Of a DNA stretch of 40,451 nt, positions 17,087 through 25,605 are shown piece by piece. The notes under the pieces were generated by a model. It saw nothing but the letters and a program-made list of their open reading frames with translations. It did no database searches and was not told where the DNA came from. The position numbers and the translations under genes were made by a program. Source of the stretch: an uncultured Geobacter sp. (lineage in GTDB: Bacteria > Desulfobacterota > Desulfuromonadia > Geobacterales > Geobacteraceae); NCBI GenBank assembly GCA_903925075.1, contig CAIYDQ010000295.1, positions 1-40,451 on the forward strand, read 5' to 3'. Within the stretch, counting starts at the first letter, position 1. Each line of letters opens with the position of its first letter.

Positions 17087-17725
17087 TTATATATGCTGCT
17101 CAAGCCCTTCGATGATCTTCGAGATCCTGCCGTGCTTGGTCTTCAGGCTCGCCCGGTTGACCACCAGACGGCAGGTGATCTCGGCGATGGTCTCCACCTC
17201 CACCAAACCGTTTTGCTTCAGGGTCTCGCCGGTAGAAACCAGGTCGACGATGCGCTCGGAGAGCCCGACGATCGGCGCCAGCTCGATGGAGCCGTAGAGC
17301 TTGATCAGCTCCACCTGGATCCCTTTGCCCGCGAAATATTTCTCGGTGACGTTGGGATACTTGGTGGCGATCCTGATGTTGTTCCAGGCCGAGGGATCGT
17401 CCTTGCTGGAAAGCTCCGCCGGCTCGGCGATGATCATCCGGCAGTAGCCGAACTTCAGATCGAGCGGCTCGTAGAGATCCTTCTCCTGCTCCATCAGGGT
17501 GTCCTTGCCGACGATGCCCAGGTCCGCGCAGCCGTATTCGACGTAGGTCGGAACGTCGGTCGCCCGCACGATCATGTAGCGCATCTTCTGCGCCTCGTTC
17601 ACGAACACGAGCTTTCTGGTGTCGGAAAGCAGCTCGTCGCAATCGATGCCGATTTTCTTGAAGAGGGCGACGGAGTCCTGCAGTATCCGCCCTTTGGGTA
17701 TGGCAATGGTGATGTAGTCGGTCAT
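17087..17725 (-). CDS. hisG: ATP phosphoribosyltransferase, short (HisG-S) form
   Basis: First enzyme of histidine synthesis, joining ATP and PRPP. With 212 residues it is the short form, containing the two catalytic subdomains (IAIPKGRILQDS; EYGCADLGIVGKDTL; KYPNVTEKYF; GSIELAPIVGLSERIVDLVSTG) and lacking the C-terminal histidine-feedback domain. Short HisG normally needs the HisRS-like partner HisZ for activity and regulation, and no hisZ is in the window. The start ATG has GAGGG 5 bases ahead. A 17-base inverted repeat fills the gap to murA just upstream. Confidence 0.96.
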   Translation of the reverse strand: MTDYITIAIPKGRILQDSVALFKKIGIDCDELLSDTRKLVFVNEAQKMRYMIVRATDVPTYVEYGCADLGIVGKDTLMEQEKDLYEPLDLKFGYCRMIIAEPAELSSKDDPSAWNNIRIATKYPNVTEKYFAGKGIQVELIKLYGSIELAPIVGLSERIVDLVSTGETLKQNGLVEVETIAEITCRLVVNRASLKTKHGRISKIIEGLEQHI

Positions 17726-17742
17726 ATAACCCTCAAAAATCG

Positions 17743-17840
17743 GTTCTACGTTCTACGTTCAACGTTTCCAAGTCGGGACGTTCGTTCATTCTAGCCAAGG
17801 TCTTGCGCAAAGTAATTTGCTTCAACGTAGAACGTAGAAC
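17743..17840. repeat. Heptamer-based inverted repeat between murA and hisG
   Basis: GTTCTACGTTCTACGTT (17743-17759) is perfectly complementary to 17824-17840. Each arm is built of tandem 7-base units (TTCTACG or its near variant TTCAACG). The arms enclose about 64 bases. The structure fills the gap between the murA stop and the hisG ribosome binding site, so it could form a large mRNA stem-loop or be a dispersed repeat. Confidence 0.75.
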
Positions 17841-17845
17841 GTGCT

Positions 17846-19099
17846 TTATTCGTGAACCCGCACGATGTCGGCGCCCAGGGCCGCCAGCTTCTTCTCGATG
17901 GATTCGTAACCACGGTCCAGGTGGTAGATGCGCGAGATCTCGCTCTTGCTGTCGGCAGCCAGGGCCGCCAGGATCAGGGAAGCGGAGGCGCGCAGATCGG
18001 TCGCCATCACCGGGGCGCCGGAGAGCTTCTTCACCCCTTTCACCGTGGCGGAGTTCCCCTCGGCGATGATGTCGGCGCCGAAGCGCAAGAGCTCGGAGAC
18101 GTGCATGAAGCGGTTCTCGAAGATATTCTCGGAGATGACGCTCGCACCCTCCGCGATGCACATGAGCGCCATGAACTGCGCCTGCATGTCGGTCGGGAAG
18201 CCGGGATAGGGGCGGGTCTTGATGTTGACGCTCCTGATCTTCTTTGGTCCCTTCACCCGCACCACGTTGTCCTTGTTGGTGATTTCCACTCCCGCGTCCT
18301 GCAGTTTGAACGCCAGGGCGTCCAGGTGATCCAGGCGCATGTTGCGGATCTTGATGTCGCCTCCGGTGATGGCGGCGGCCACCATGAAGGTGCCGGCCTC
18401 GATCCGGTCCGGCATGACCGTGTGCTTGGCGGGGGTCAACTGGTCCACGCCGACGATGCGGATGGTGTCGGTGCCGGCCCCTTCGATGCGCGCGCCCATC
18501 TTGATCAGGATGTCGGCCAGGTCCACGATCTCGGGCTCGCGCGCCGCATTTTCCAGGATGGTTTCCCCTTGGGCGGTCGCTGCGGCCATCAACAATTGTT
18601 CGGTGCCGCCAACGGTGGAGATGTCGAAGTTGACCCTTGCCCCCTTGAGCCGCTTGGCCTTCGCCTCGACGTAGCCGTGCTCCAGCGTGATCTCGGCGCC
18701 CAGCGCGGCCAGCCCCTTCAGGTGCAGGTTTATCGGACGGGCGCCGATGGCGCAGCCGCCGGGAAGCGATACCCGGGCCTGGCCGAAGCGCGCCAGCAGC
18801 GGGCCGAGCACCAGCACCGAGGCGCGCATGGTGCGCACCAGGTCGTAGGTCGCCTCGAAGCTGTTCAGGTCGGTGGTGTCGATCTTGACGACGTTACCCC
18901 TCCCCTCGACCTTCGCGCCCAAGTGTTCCAAGACCTTGATGGTGGTGTTGATGTCCACCAGAAACGGCACGTTGCTGATCTCGTGGCAACCCGGCGCCAG
19001 GATGGTGGAGATGAATATGGGCAGGGCGGCGTTCTTAGAGCCGCTGACGGTGACTTCGCCGGAAAGCCTGTTGCCGCCTTTGATTATCAGTTTGTCCAC
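17846..19099 (-). CDS. murA: UDP-GlcNAc 1-carboxyvinyltransferase
   Basis: First committed step of peptidoglycan synthesis, adding enolpyruvate to UDP-GlcNAc; the target of fosfomycin. In 417 residues the catalytic cysteine is C116 ([11 protein letters not shown]), so the usual fosfomycin-sensitive residue is present. K22-N23 (SGSKNAALP) and the late RAGY-like segment LRASASLI are in place. The start is a GTG at 19099 with AGAGGT 5 bases upstream. It follows prmC by 26 bases and is followed by hisG. Confidence 0.97.
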   Translation of the reverse strand: MDKLIIKGGNRLSGEVTVSGSKNAALPIFISTILAPGCHEISNVPFLVDINTTIKVLEHLGAKVEGRGNVVKIDTTDLNSFEATYDLVRTMRASVLVLGPLLARFGQARVSLPGGCAIGARPINLHLKGLAALGAEITLEHGYVEAKAKRLKGARVNFDISTVGGTEQLLMAAATAQGETILENAAREPEIVDLADILIKMGARIEGAGTDTIRIVGVDQLTPAKHTVMPDRIEAGTFMVAAAITGGDIKIRNMRLDHLDALAFKLQDAGVEITNKDNVVRVKGPKKIRSVNIKTRPYPGFPTDMQAQFMALMCIAEGASVISENIFENRFMHVSELLRFGADIIAEGNSATVKGVKKLSGAPVMATDLRASASLILAALAADSKSEISRIYHLDRGYESIEKKLAALGADIVRVHE

Positions 19100-19125
19100 T
19101 CGTACCTCTCATGGTCTTCGTCGGT

Positions 19126-19977
19126 TTATTTTGCTAATCTCCCGCCCACCGCCCGCTCTATGCCTGCCGGATCCGTCTGGGTAAAACAGTCGGCGGAGAA
19201 GCCGGCGGCCTGCAACAACCCGAGCACCTCCGGCGCTTGGCCGGCGCCCACTTCGAACAGCAGCCAGCCGCCCGCGGTCAGATGATCGGCGGCGCGCTCG
19301 GTGATGCGCCGGTAAAAGTCGAGTCCGTCAGCACCGCCGTCGAGCGCGCCCAGCGGCTCGAAGCCGCGCACTTCCTGCTGCAGCGTGGCCAGTTCCGCCG
19401 CCGGTATGTAGGGCGGGTTGGACAGTATCATGTCGAAGCGCCGGCCCGGGAACGGCTCGAACAGCGACCCCTCAAAGAAGGCGACCGCCACCTGATTACG
19501 CTGCGCGTTGTCCCGGGCGACGGCCAGGGCCTCGGCGGAGACGTCGACGCTGCAGATCTCGGCAGCGGGGAGGGCCTTGGCGAGCGCTATGGCCACGCAA
19601 CCGCTCCCGGTGCCGATGTCCAGGATGCTGGCGCAGGCGCCGCCCCTCTTCACGCCCTCCGACACCAGGACCTCGGTGTCGTGGCGCGGAATCAGCACCG
19701 CCGGCGAAACCTGGAAGTCGAGCCCCATGAACTCCTGGCTGCCAAGGATGTACTGCAGCGGCTCGCGCCGGCCGCGCCGCCCGATCATGCCCCGGTAGGC
19801 GGCCAACTCCAGCTCGGTAAGCGGCTTGTCGAAATTGAGGTAAAGACCGACCCGGTCCAGGGACAAGGCCTCGCAGAGCATCCACTCCGCCTCAAGCCTC
19901 GGGTTTTCCACCCCTTTCTCCGCGAGGTACCCTTTGGTCCAATTCAGTATCTTGAGGACGTCCCATTTTTCCGTCAT
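19126..19977 (-). CDS. prmC: Release factor glutamine methyltransferase
   Basis: Methylates the GGQ glutamine of release factors using SAM; 283 residues. The N-terminal helical substrate-binding domain covers about 1-80. The SAM motif is DIGTGSGCVAIALA (IGTGSG at 121-126) and the catalytic NPPY is at 187-190. The start is taken as the ATG at 19977 (MTEKWDVL). An extended frame to 20082 overlaps the end of prfA with a low-complexity N-terminus and is rejected. The ribosome binding site is weak, so coupling to prfA translation is possible. It lies 43 bases after prfA, its substrate gene. Confidence 0.96.
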   Translation of the reverse strand: MTEKWDVLKILNWTKGYLAEKGVENPRLEAEWMLCEALSLDRVGLYLNFDKPLTELELAAYRGMIGRRGRREPLQYILGSQEFMGLDFQVSPAVLIPRHDTEVLVSEGVKRGGACASILDIGTGSGCVAIALAKALPAAEICSVDVSAEALAVARDNAQRNQVAVAFFEGSLFEPFPGRRFDMILSNPPYIPAAELATLQQEVRGFEPLGALDGGADGLDFYRRITERAADHLTAGGWLLFEVGAGQAPEVLGLLQAAGFSADCFTQTDPAGIERAVGGRLAK

Positions 19978-20020
19978 AGAGATTTCTGCCTGTGGGATGC
20001 GGTTGCCAAGGCGCCTCGGG

Positions 20021-21091
20021 TCAGGCTTCGCTTTGCGCCTGCAGCGCCTCCATCTGGTAAAAGGCCCTGAGCGCGTCGGCAATCTCGGCGATGTCGCCGG
20101 CCATGATGGCGTCCAGGCGATACAGGGTGAGGCCGATGCGGTGATCGGTCATCCTACCCTGGGGATAGTTGTAGGTGCGGATGCGCTCGCTGCGGTCGCC
20201 GCTCCCCACTTGGCTCTTGCGGTCCGCCGCCATCCTGGCGTTTTGCTCCATGACGATCGAGTCGAGGATCCTCGACTTCAGCACCTTCATCGCCTTGGCG
20301 CGGTTTTTAATCTGGCTCCGTTCTTCCTGGCAGGCGACCACCGTCCCGGTGGGGAGGTGGGTGATCCTTACCGCGGAGTCGGTGGTGTTGACGTGCTGGC
20401 CGCCGGCGCCCGAGGAGCGGTAGACGTCGATCTTCAGGTCGGCCGGGTTGATGTCGATGTCGACGTCCTCGGCCTCCGGTAGCACCGCGACCGTGCAGGC
20501 GCTGGTGTGGATGCGTCCCTGCGCCTCGGTCTCCGGCACCCGCTGCACCCGGTGGGTCCCCGACTCGTATTTCAGGCGGGCGAACACCCCGACTCCCTCG
20601 ACCAGCGCCACGACCTCCTTGAATCCCCCCTTCTCGGACTCGGACGCGGAGATCACCTCCACGCGCCAGCGGTTCAGCTCGGCGAAACGCGAGTACATAC
20701 GGAACAGGTCGCCGGCGAACAGGGCGGACTCGTCGCCGCCGGTTCCGGCCCGGATCTCCAGGACCACGCTCTTGTCGTCGTTGGGGTCCTTGGGGAGCAG
20801 CAGCAGCTTGATCTCGCTCTCCAGCGCGGAGCGGCGCTCTTCCAGGCTCAGCAGTTCGGCCTGCGCCATCTCCCGCATCTCCTGATCCGGCTCCTTCAGC
20901 AGTTCCCGGTTGTCCTCCATGTCGGCGAGGATCTTCTTGTACTCCCGAAAGGCCGCCACCAGGTCGGAGAGTCCGGCGTGCTCCTTGGAGAGCCGTCTGA
21001 ATTCGGGCTGGTTTCCCAGCACCTCGGGGTCGGATAGCAGCGACTCCAGTTCCTGGAAGCGCGTTTCTAAATCAGCGATCTTATTAAACAT
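20021..21091 (-). CDS. prfA: Peptide chain release factor 1
   Basis: Reads UAA/UAG stop codons and triggers peptide release. The start is the ATG at 21091 ([12 protein letters not shown]) with TGAGGT upstream, giving 356 residues, the normal RF1 length; a longer frame to 21376 is rejected. The codon-recognition PxT motif is PET (186-188) in [15 protein letters not shown], and the catalytic GGQ is at 230-232 in [15 protein letters not shown]. It is paired with prmC, which modifies that glutamine. DUF1385 is upstream by 29 bases. Confidence 0.97.
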   Translation of the reverse strand: MFNKIADLETRFQELESLLSDPEVLGNQPEFRRLSKEHAGLSDLVAAFREYKKILADMEDNRELLKEPDQEMREMAQAELLSLEERRSALESEIKLLLLPKDPNDDKSVVLEIRAGTGGDESALFAGDLFRMYSRFAELNRWRVEVISASESEKGGFKEVVALVEGVGVFARLKYESGTHRVQRVPETEAQGRIHTSACTVAVLPEAEDVDIDINPADLKIDVYRSSGAGGQHVNTTDSAVRITHLPTGTVVACQEERSQIKNRAKAMKVLKSRILDSIVMEQNARMAADRKSQVGSGDRSERIRTYNYPQGRMTDHRIGLTLYRLDAIMAGDIAEIADALRAFYQMEALQAQSEA

Positions 21092-21120
21092 TAAATACCT
21101 CAGAAAACGGCTTTGGCCTT

Positions 21121-22026
21121 TTAAACCACCAACCGATCGTCCTTGTGTCCGGCGTTCAGTTCGAGGGCCACCTGCATGGACTTGATGGCCACCTCGATCT
21201 GGCTGTCGTCCGGCTCCCTGGTGGTCAGGCGTTGCAGTGCCAGTCCCGGCGAGATCACCAGCTTCACCAGCGCATGGCCGTCGTGCTTCGCCGTCCATTT
21301 CAGGATCTCGTAGGAGACGCCGGCAATGATGGGAAGCAGCAAGATCCTGGCTCCCCCCTTCAGGTAGAAGGGCCACAGCTTCGGAATCAAGGAGAAGATC
21401 AGGATACTCACCAGCATGACGATCAGCAAAAAACTGGTGCCGCAGCGCGGATGCAGGCAGCTGTACTTGCGGACGTTCTCGACGATCAGCTCCTCGCCCG
21501 CCTCGAAGGTGAAAATCGACTTGTGCTCCGCGCCGTGGTACTGGAACACCCGCTGGATGTCGGGCATCCGGGAGATGCCGACGATGTAGATCAGGAAGAC
21601 CGCGACCCGGATCACGCCGTCCACCAGGTTGAAGACGATATTGGAGCCGCCGATGATCGGGACGAGCAGCTTGGTCAGATAGAGCGGCATGATGAAGAAA
21701 AGGATGATGCCAAAGCCGAAGGCCGCGGCCATGGTGCCGCCCACCGCCCAGTTGGACAGCTCCTCCTTCTCCTCGTCTTCGGCAAGCGCCTGGTTGGCGG
21801 AGAAATTGAGCGCCTTGACGCCGATGATCAGCGAGGAGAAGAGCGCCACCGCTCCTCTGACGATGGGAAGCTTCACCACCGGGAATCGCTCGGAGAGAGG
21901 AACCACCGTCTCGCTCCGAACCGAGATCTCGCCGTCGGGCCTTCTGACCGCGATTGCCAGCGAGCGCGGAGCCCGCATCATCACCCCTTCAAGTACCGCC
22001 TGCCCGCCGATGTTGATCTTTGACAC
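21121..22026 (-). CDS. DUF1385 (YqhQ-like) membrane protein
   Basis: A 301-residue membrane protein of the DUF1385 family. The start is a GTG at 22026 ([20 protein letters not shown]) with GAGGT close upstream; the frame continuing to 22182 reads through an intergenic repeat and is rejected. Family signatures are [12 protein letters not shown] at the N-terminus and [18 protein letters not shown] followed by [20 protein letters not shown]. About four or five hydrophobic segments are present ([58 protein letters not shown]). Function is unknown. Placement between thyX and prfA appears to be a conserved order in this group. Confidence 0.9.
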   Translation of the reverse strand: MSKINIGGQAVLEGVMMRAPRSLAIAVRRPDGEISVRSETVVPLSERFPVVKLPIVRGAVALFSSLIIGVKALNFSANQALAEDEEKEELSNWAVGGTMAAAFGFGIILFFIMPLYLTKLLVPIIGGSNIVFNLVDGVIRVAVFLIYIVGISRMPDIQRVFQYHGAEHKSIFTFEAGEELIVENVRKYSCLHPRCGTSFLLIVMLVSILIFSLIPKLWPFYLKGGARILLLPIIAGVSYEILKWTAKHDGHALVKLVISPGLALQRLTTREPDDSQIEVAIKSMQVALELNAGHKDDRLVV

Positions 22027-22080
22027 TGTTACCTCGATTGAGAAGCTCGCAGCTTCTCCTTTCCTGACCCTTTCCCCAAA

Positions 22081-22214
22081 CCGTAGGTTGCGTTGAACGG
22101 GTGCATCGTGAAACGCAACGTTACTTCGGCGCCATCGCCCGCATCTGGCCGCCGGCGCCGCGGCTCCGTGCCGACACCGCAACGTCGCGTTTCGTGCCTC
22201 AACGCGACCTACGG
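22081..22214. repeat. Composite palindromic intergenic element, copy A
   Basis: Two facing units with terminal CCGTAGG/CCTACGG. The left unit (22083-22122) contains GTTGCGTT...AACGCAAC (stem 22087-22094 with 22112-22119). The right unit (22181-22214) contains GTCGCGTT...AACGCGAC (22184-22191 with 22201-22208). Copy B at 26.5 kb matches the left unit at 34 of 40 positions and the right unit at 32 of 34. It lies between thyX and the DUF1385 gene and encodes nothing. Confidence 0.85.
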
Positions 22215-22261
22215 GGGCATCTGCTCGCGCCTTGCCCCCCGGAAGGGGGGACCGCCGAGCG

Positions 22262-22951
22262 CTACATCCCCTGGAAGAACTCCCGCACCCGGGCCATCTT
22301 GCCGCAGCACATCGCCCCCTCGGGGCAGGGACCCGCCAGACAGCCGGGACCGGCCTTGGCGAACACCGTGGGCGCCACCGGCCCGACCAGTCTCAGCATC
22401 TCGATCGCCATCTCCCGGATCTCCCACTGGGCGCGCTCGCAGCAGCGCACGGCAAAGAAGTGCAGCAGTTCCCGGGCGTTCATGGTGATCATTATCTTGG
22501 TCTGCGTGGCGTTGGGGAGCAGGTAGCGCGCGTCTTCGGGCGGCACGCCCGCCTCGATCAGCGCCGCATAACCGGCATGCAGCGCGGCCACCTGCGCCTC
22601 GAACAGCGCGGCGTGCTCCGGATTTCCGGCAATCGATGGGGGGGTGACGACCGCGAAACGCTCCTTATGGGAGACGTAGCGCTGGGATTGCTGGGAATAG
22701 GAGGCGACCCGGTGCCGGACCAGCTGGTGGCTGGTCACCCGGGAGATGCCGTCCACCCCGAAGGTGAAAGAGGCATGCTCCAGCACGGACTGGTGCCCGA
22801 GCGACATGATCTTGTCCAGGAAGTTTTTGATGTCGGCGCCGGAAAGCCTCTCCTTGAGCGCCTCTATGTCGACCTGCGAATAGCAGAGCCTGGCCGCCAA
22901 GGCAACGGTCAACTCGGGTTCGGGGGTGTGTTGAAGCAGCGCAACCTTCAT
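22262..22951 (-). CDS. thyX: Flavin-dependent thymidylate synthase
   Basis: Makes dTMP from dUMP using methylene-tetrahydrofolate, FAD and NADPH; the alternative to ThyA. In 229 residues the ThyX signature RHRVASYSQQSQRY is at 79-92, with LEHASFTFGVDGISR ahead of it (FAD contacts) and NARELLHFFAVRCCERAQWEIREMA at the C-terminal side, which carries the conserved substrate-binding arginine region. The cysteine-rich tail (CLAGPCPEGAMCCGKMARVREFF) is an unusual addition for the family and could bind a metal. It lies downstream of rpmE with an intervening terminator-like hairpin. Confidence 0.95.
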   Translation of the reverse strand: MKVALLQHTPEPELTVALAARLCYSQVDIEALKERLSGADIKNFLDKIMSLGHQSVLEHASFTFGVDGISRVTSHQLVRHRVASYSQQSQRYVSHKERFAVVTPPSIAGNPEHAALFEAQVAALHAGYAALIEAGVPPEDARYLLPNATQTKIMITMNARELLHFFAVRCCERAQWEIREMAIEMLRLVGPVAPTVFAKAGPGCLAGPCPEGAMCCGKMARVREFFQGM

Positions 22952-22995
22952 GAAGATCCTTCAAAGGTTTGGAACCGGCTCGGAGAAAACGAAAT

Positions 22996-23027
22996 AAGGG
23001 GATTTCGCCCATGGACAAAATCCCCTC
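22996..23027 (-). terminator. Terminator-like hairpin after rpmE
   Basis: On the minus strand GGGGATTT and AAATCCCC (23018-23025 with 22998-23005) form an 8-bp stem, which can extend inward through GTCC/GGGC. A T-rich stretch (TTATTTCGTTTT) follows. It lies between rpmE and thyX, so part of the rho-rpmE transcript probably ends here. Confidence 0.65.
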
Positions 23028-23052
23028 AACGGATCCGCAAACGCCAGAGCCT

Positions 23053-23268
23053 CTAGCTTTCGACGGGCGCCGTGATGTTGTATCTCTTGCGGAAACGCTC
23101 CACGCGGCCGGCGGTGTCGATCAGCTTCTGCTTGCCGGTGTAGAACGGATGGCACTGCGAGCAAATTTCCGTGGAGATCTCCGACTTGGTCGAACGGCTC
23201 TGGAACTGGTTGCCGCACAGGCACTTCACGGTGATTTCCTGATACTTGGGATGGATGTCTGCTTTCAT
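23053..23268 (-). CDS. rpmE: 50S ribosomal protein L31 (zinc-binding type)
   Basis: A 71-residue large-subunit protein. The start is the ATG at 23268 (MKADIHPKY) behind a strong GAGGAGGA site; the frame to 23289 is rejected. The zinc ligands CLC and CSQC ([20 protein letters not shown]) are all present, so it is the cysteine-containing, zinc-storing form and not the cysteine-free paralogue. It lies 100 bases after rho, and the gap includes a GTTA-TTTG-TAAC dyad (23328-23339) and a short GC-rich palindrome just before the ribosome binding site. Confidence 0.97.
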   Translation of the reverse strand: MKADIHPKYQEITVKCLCGNQFQSRSTKSEISTEICSQCHPFYTGKQKLIDTAGRVERFRKRYNITAPVES

Positions 23269-23368
23269 ATCTTCCTCCTCGCGGGGCACGCCCCGTTACC
23301 TAGCCAATAATTTTAAGCCACAAAGGAGTTACAAATAACACCTTTGACGGAACTTTTCAACACTTTTT

Positions 23369-24616
23369 TCACTTGCTCATGGAATCGAGGAAGGCCTGGT
23401 TGCTCTTGGTCCCCCCCAGCTTGGAGATCAGGAACTCCATGGAGTCGACCACGTTCATCGGATGCAGCACTTTCCTCAAGATCCAGATCCGGTTGAGCGA
23501 CGCCTTGTCGATCAGCAGCTCCTCCTTCCTGGTCCCCGACTTGTTGATGTCGATGGCGGGGAAGGTCCGCTTCTCCACGAGCTTTCGGTCCAGGTGCAGC
23601 TCCATGTTGCCGGTCCCCTTGAACTCCTCGAAGATCACCTCGTCCATCTTGGAGCCGGTGTCGACCAGGGCGGTGGCGATGATGGTGAGCGAGCCCCCCT
23701 CCTCGATGTTGCGGGCCGCGCCGAAGAAGCGCTTGGGCTTATGCAGCGCGTTGGAGTCGACGCCGCCGGAAAGGATCTTGCCGGAGGGGGGGATCACCGT
23801 GTTGTAGGCGCGCGCCAGGCGGGTGATGGAATCCAGCAGGATCACCACGTCGCGCTTGTGCTCCACCAGACGCTTCGCCTTCTCGATGACCATCTCGGCC
23901 ACCTGGATGTGGCGCGAGGCCGGCTCGTCGAAGGTGGAGGAGATCACCTCGCCCTGCACCGAGCGCTGCATGTCGGTCACCTCCTCGGGGCGCTCGTCGA
24001 TCAGGAGCACGATCAGGAAGACCTCGGGGTGGTTGGTGGCGATCGAGTTGGCGATGTTCTGGATCAGCATGGTCTTGCCGGTCCGGGGGGGCGCCACGAT
24101 CAGCCCCCTTTGTCCCTTGCCGATGGGGGCTATCAGCTCCATCACCCTGGTCGACATGTTGTCGTGGGTGGTCTCAAGCTTCAGCTTCTCCTCCGGGTAG
24201 AGCGGCGTCAGGTTGTCGAACAGGATCTTGTCGCGGGCCACCTCGGGCGACTCGTGGTTCACCGTCTCCACCTTCAACAGGGCGAAATAGCGCTCTCCTT
24301 CCTTGGGAGGCCTGATCTGGCCCGCCACCGTGTCGCCGGTGTGCAGGTTGAAGCGGCGGATCTGGGAAGGCGAGACGTAGATATCGTCCGGCCCCGGCAG
24401 GTAGTTGTAATCCGGCGCCCGGAGAAAGCCGAAACCGTCCGGCAGCGTCTCCAGCACGCCCTCGCCGAAGATCATGCCGTTTTTTTCCGTCTGGGCGTTG
24501 AGGATGGCGAAAATCAGGTCCTGCTTGCGCAGGCTGGAGGCGCCCTCGATGTTCAGCCCCTTGGCTATCGCCGTCAGATCGTTGATTTTCTTTTCTTTCA
24601 GTTCCTGTAGGTTCAT
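23369..24616 (-). CDS. rho: Transcription termination factor Rho
   Basis: A hexameric RNA-dependent ATPase/translocase that ends transcription; 415 residues. The N-terminal helical domain ([14 protein letters not shown]) leads into the cold-shock-like RNA-binding domain (about 49-115, [22 protein letters not shown]). Walker A is APPRTGKT (175-182), Walker B is [16 protein letters not shown], and the Q/R-loop region [12 protein letters not shown] is intact. There is no large insertion or extra N-terminal region. AGGAGA precedes the ATG. The gene has its own promoter about 250 bases upstream and an unusual C-rich leader likely used for self-regulation. Confidence 0.98.
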   Translation of the reverse strand: MNLQELKEKKINDLTAIAKGLNIEGASSLRKQDLIFAILNAQTEKNGMIFGEGVLETLPDGFGFLRAPDYNYLPGPDDIYVSPSQIRRFNLHTGDTVAGQIRPPKEGERYFALLKVETVNHESPEVARDKILFDNLTPLYPEEKLKLETTHDNMSTRVMELIAPIGKGQRGLIVAPPRTGKTMLIQNIANSIATNHPEVFLIVLLIDERPEEVTDMQRSVQGEVISSTFDEPASRHIQVAEMVIEKAKRLVEHKRDVVILLDSITRLARAYNTVIPPSGKILSGGVDSNALHKPKRFFGAARNIEEGGSLTIIATALVDTGSKMDEVIFEEFKGTGNMELHLDRKLVEKRTFPAIDINKSGTRKEELLIDKASLNRIWILRKVLHPMNVVDSMEFLISKLGGTKSNQAFLDSMSK

Positions 24617-24860
24617 CTGTTCTCCTGATGTGGCGCAAATATAGAGCGAATCGGCGCTAGCCTTTATGTGGGTAAGGGAATGATCGAGCTATGTGGCATG
24701 GATAACATGCGGGGATGCCTGATGATGTGTCAAATGGTAGCGTGTGAATAGTGAGTGAGTTGTATGTGAAGTTTATTACCTTGAGCCAGCCTTGAGGTGT
24801 CGGTACAGGTTCGATATGAAAAACTATAGGGGTATGTGCAAAGGTCTAATTGAGGATGAG
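24617..24860 (-). promoter_or_regulatory. C-rich, G-poor leader of rho (putative rut region)
   Basis: On the rho-sense strand the 120 bases from 24780 down to 24661 contain 40 C and 13 G, with many YC dinucleotides and long stretches without G (for example ACTCACTCACTATTCACAC). This composition, in a GC-balanced genome, is the classical mark of a Rho-utilisation site. No stable hairpin or short leader peptide was noticed. By analogy with the known autoregulation of rho in E. coli, excess Rho would terminate its own message here. The composition is read directly from the sequence; the function is inferred. Confidence 0.6.
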
Positions 24861-24865
24861 TTATT

Positions 24866-24895
24866 TATATACCCTCTTGCGCGCAAGCTTGTCAA
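24866..24895 (-). promoter_or_regulatory. Sigma70 promoter of rho with palindromic spacer
   Basis: On the minus strand, a perfect TTGACA (24890-24895) is followed after 18 bases by TATATA (24866-24871). An A-run precedes the -35 box and could act as an UP-like element. The spacer holds the perfect 12-base palindrome CTTGCGCGCAAG (24876-24887), in the usual place for a repressor or MerR-type activator site. The promoter begins directly after the stop codon of the ArfB-like gene. Confidence 0.75.
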
Positions 24896-24902
24896 CTTTT
24901 TT

Positions 24903-25322
24903 TTATGGATCCTGCGCGGGGTCCCGGCCGGCCGCCGCCGTCGACGCCTCCGACTCCCCTTGTTTTTCCCCCTGGTATTTGGCGCCGCCGCGCCGCTTGC
25001 GCCTCGCCTTTTGCCGCCTGAGCTTTTCCGCCTGCAGATCCTTTTGGGTAGCCGCCCCGGAAAGCGCCTCCACCTTCTCCAGCAAATAGCGTCGGGCCAG
25101 GAAGCGGTTCAAGGACTGGCTGCGCGCCTCCATGCACTTCACCTCGACGCCGGTGGGGAGATGCTTGAGATAGACGCAGCAGGAGCTCTTGTTCACATGC
25201 TGGCCGCCGCTCCCCGAGGCATGGACGAAGCGCTCGTCCAGATCCTGCTCTCCCACCCCGAGGAGTTCCATCCTCGCCTTGAGCCAGCGGTTCTTCTCCA
25301 CGCTCACCGCAAATTCCGCCAT
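24903..25322 (-). CDS. ArfB-like GGQ peptidyl-tRNA hydrolase (ribosome rescue)
   Basis: A 139-residue release-factor-like protein with only the catalytic RF-1 domain, expected to free stalled ribosomes by hydrolysing peptidyl-tRNA. GSGGQHVNKSSCCVYLKHLP carries the GGQ. No stop-codon-reading domain is present. The tail is strongly basic (KLRRQKARRKRRGGAKYQG), like the ArfB/mtRF-R tails that enter the empty mRNA channel. The start is the ATG at 25322 with AAGGAGG ahead; longer frames to 25376 lack a better site. It sits just upstream of the rho promoter. Whether it is true ArfB or a close relative cannot be settled by reading. Confidence 0.85.
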   Translation of the reverse strand: MAEFAVSVEKNRWLKARMELLGVGEQDLDERFVHASGSGGQHVNKSSCCVYLKHLPTGVEVKCMEARSQSLNRFLARRYLLEKVEALSGAATQKDLQAEKLRRQKARRKRRGGAKYQGEKQGESEASTAAAGRDPAQDP

Positions 25323-25565
25323 CGCCCCCTCCTTGCCAGCCAGGCTCATGATAGCTCCGCCGCGCCAGGAAGTCAAAATTTACCGGTTCCACCCGGTCCC
25401 ACTGCCGTCGAGTGCAGGGGGCGTGGCGCCATAAGGGATCAAGGGGGAGCGAGCTTTTCGATCCGCGTCGATCCTTAACTTGGCGGCATTACTCCCGGAC
25501 CCTCCCCGGTTGGAGGGAGGCGACGATGGCTCCACCCCGATCCGGCTGGCGGCGCGGGGGGAGCC

Positions 25566-25574
25566 TGCTATACT
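25566..25574 (+). promoter_or_regulatory. Extended -10 promoter of the metallophosphoesterase gene
   Basis: TGCTATACT (25566-25574) is a good extended -10 element with TATACT matching five of six. No clear -35 is present in the GC-rich upstream sequence. The predicted start near 25581 gives a 25-base leader containing GGGAGG before the ATG at 25606. The rest of the gap to the ArfB-like gene (25323-25565) shows nothing recognisable. Confidence 0.5.
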
Positions 25575-25605
25575 GCACAGCTGAAACAACCGGGAGGGTC
25601 GCCAG

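Noticed and set aside
23328-23339. GTTA-TTTG-TAAC dyad before rpmE as a Zur site
   Set aside because: Arms are only four bases long, and the L31 here is the zinc-containing type, which Zur does not usually control.
24792-25478. A 228-codon plus-strand frame across the rho promoter and ArfB-like gene
   Set aside because: It crosses the rho promoter and is antisense to the GGQ protein; no recognisable domain.
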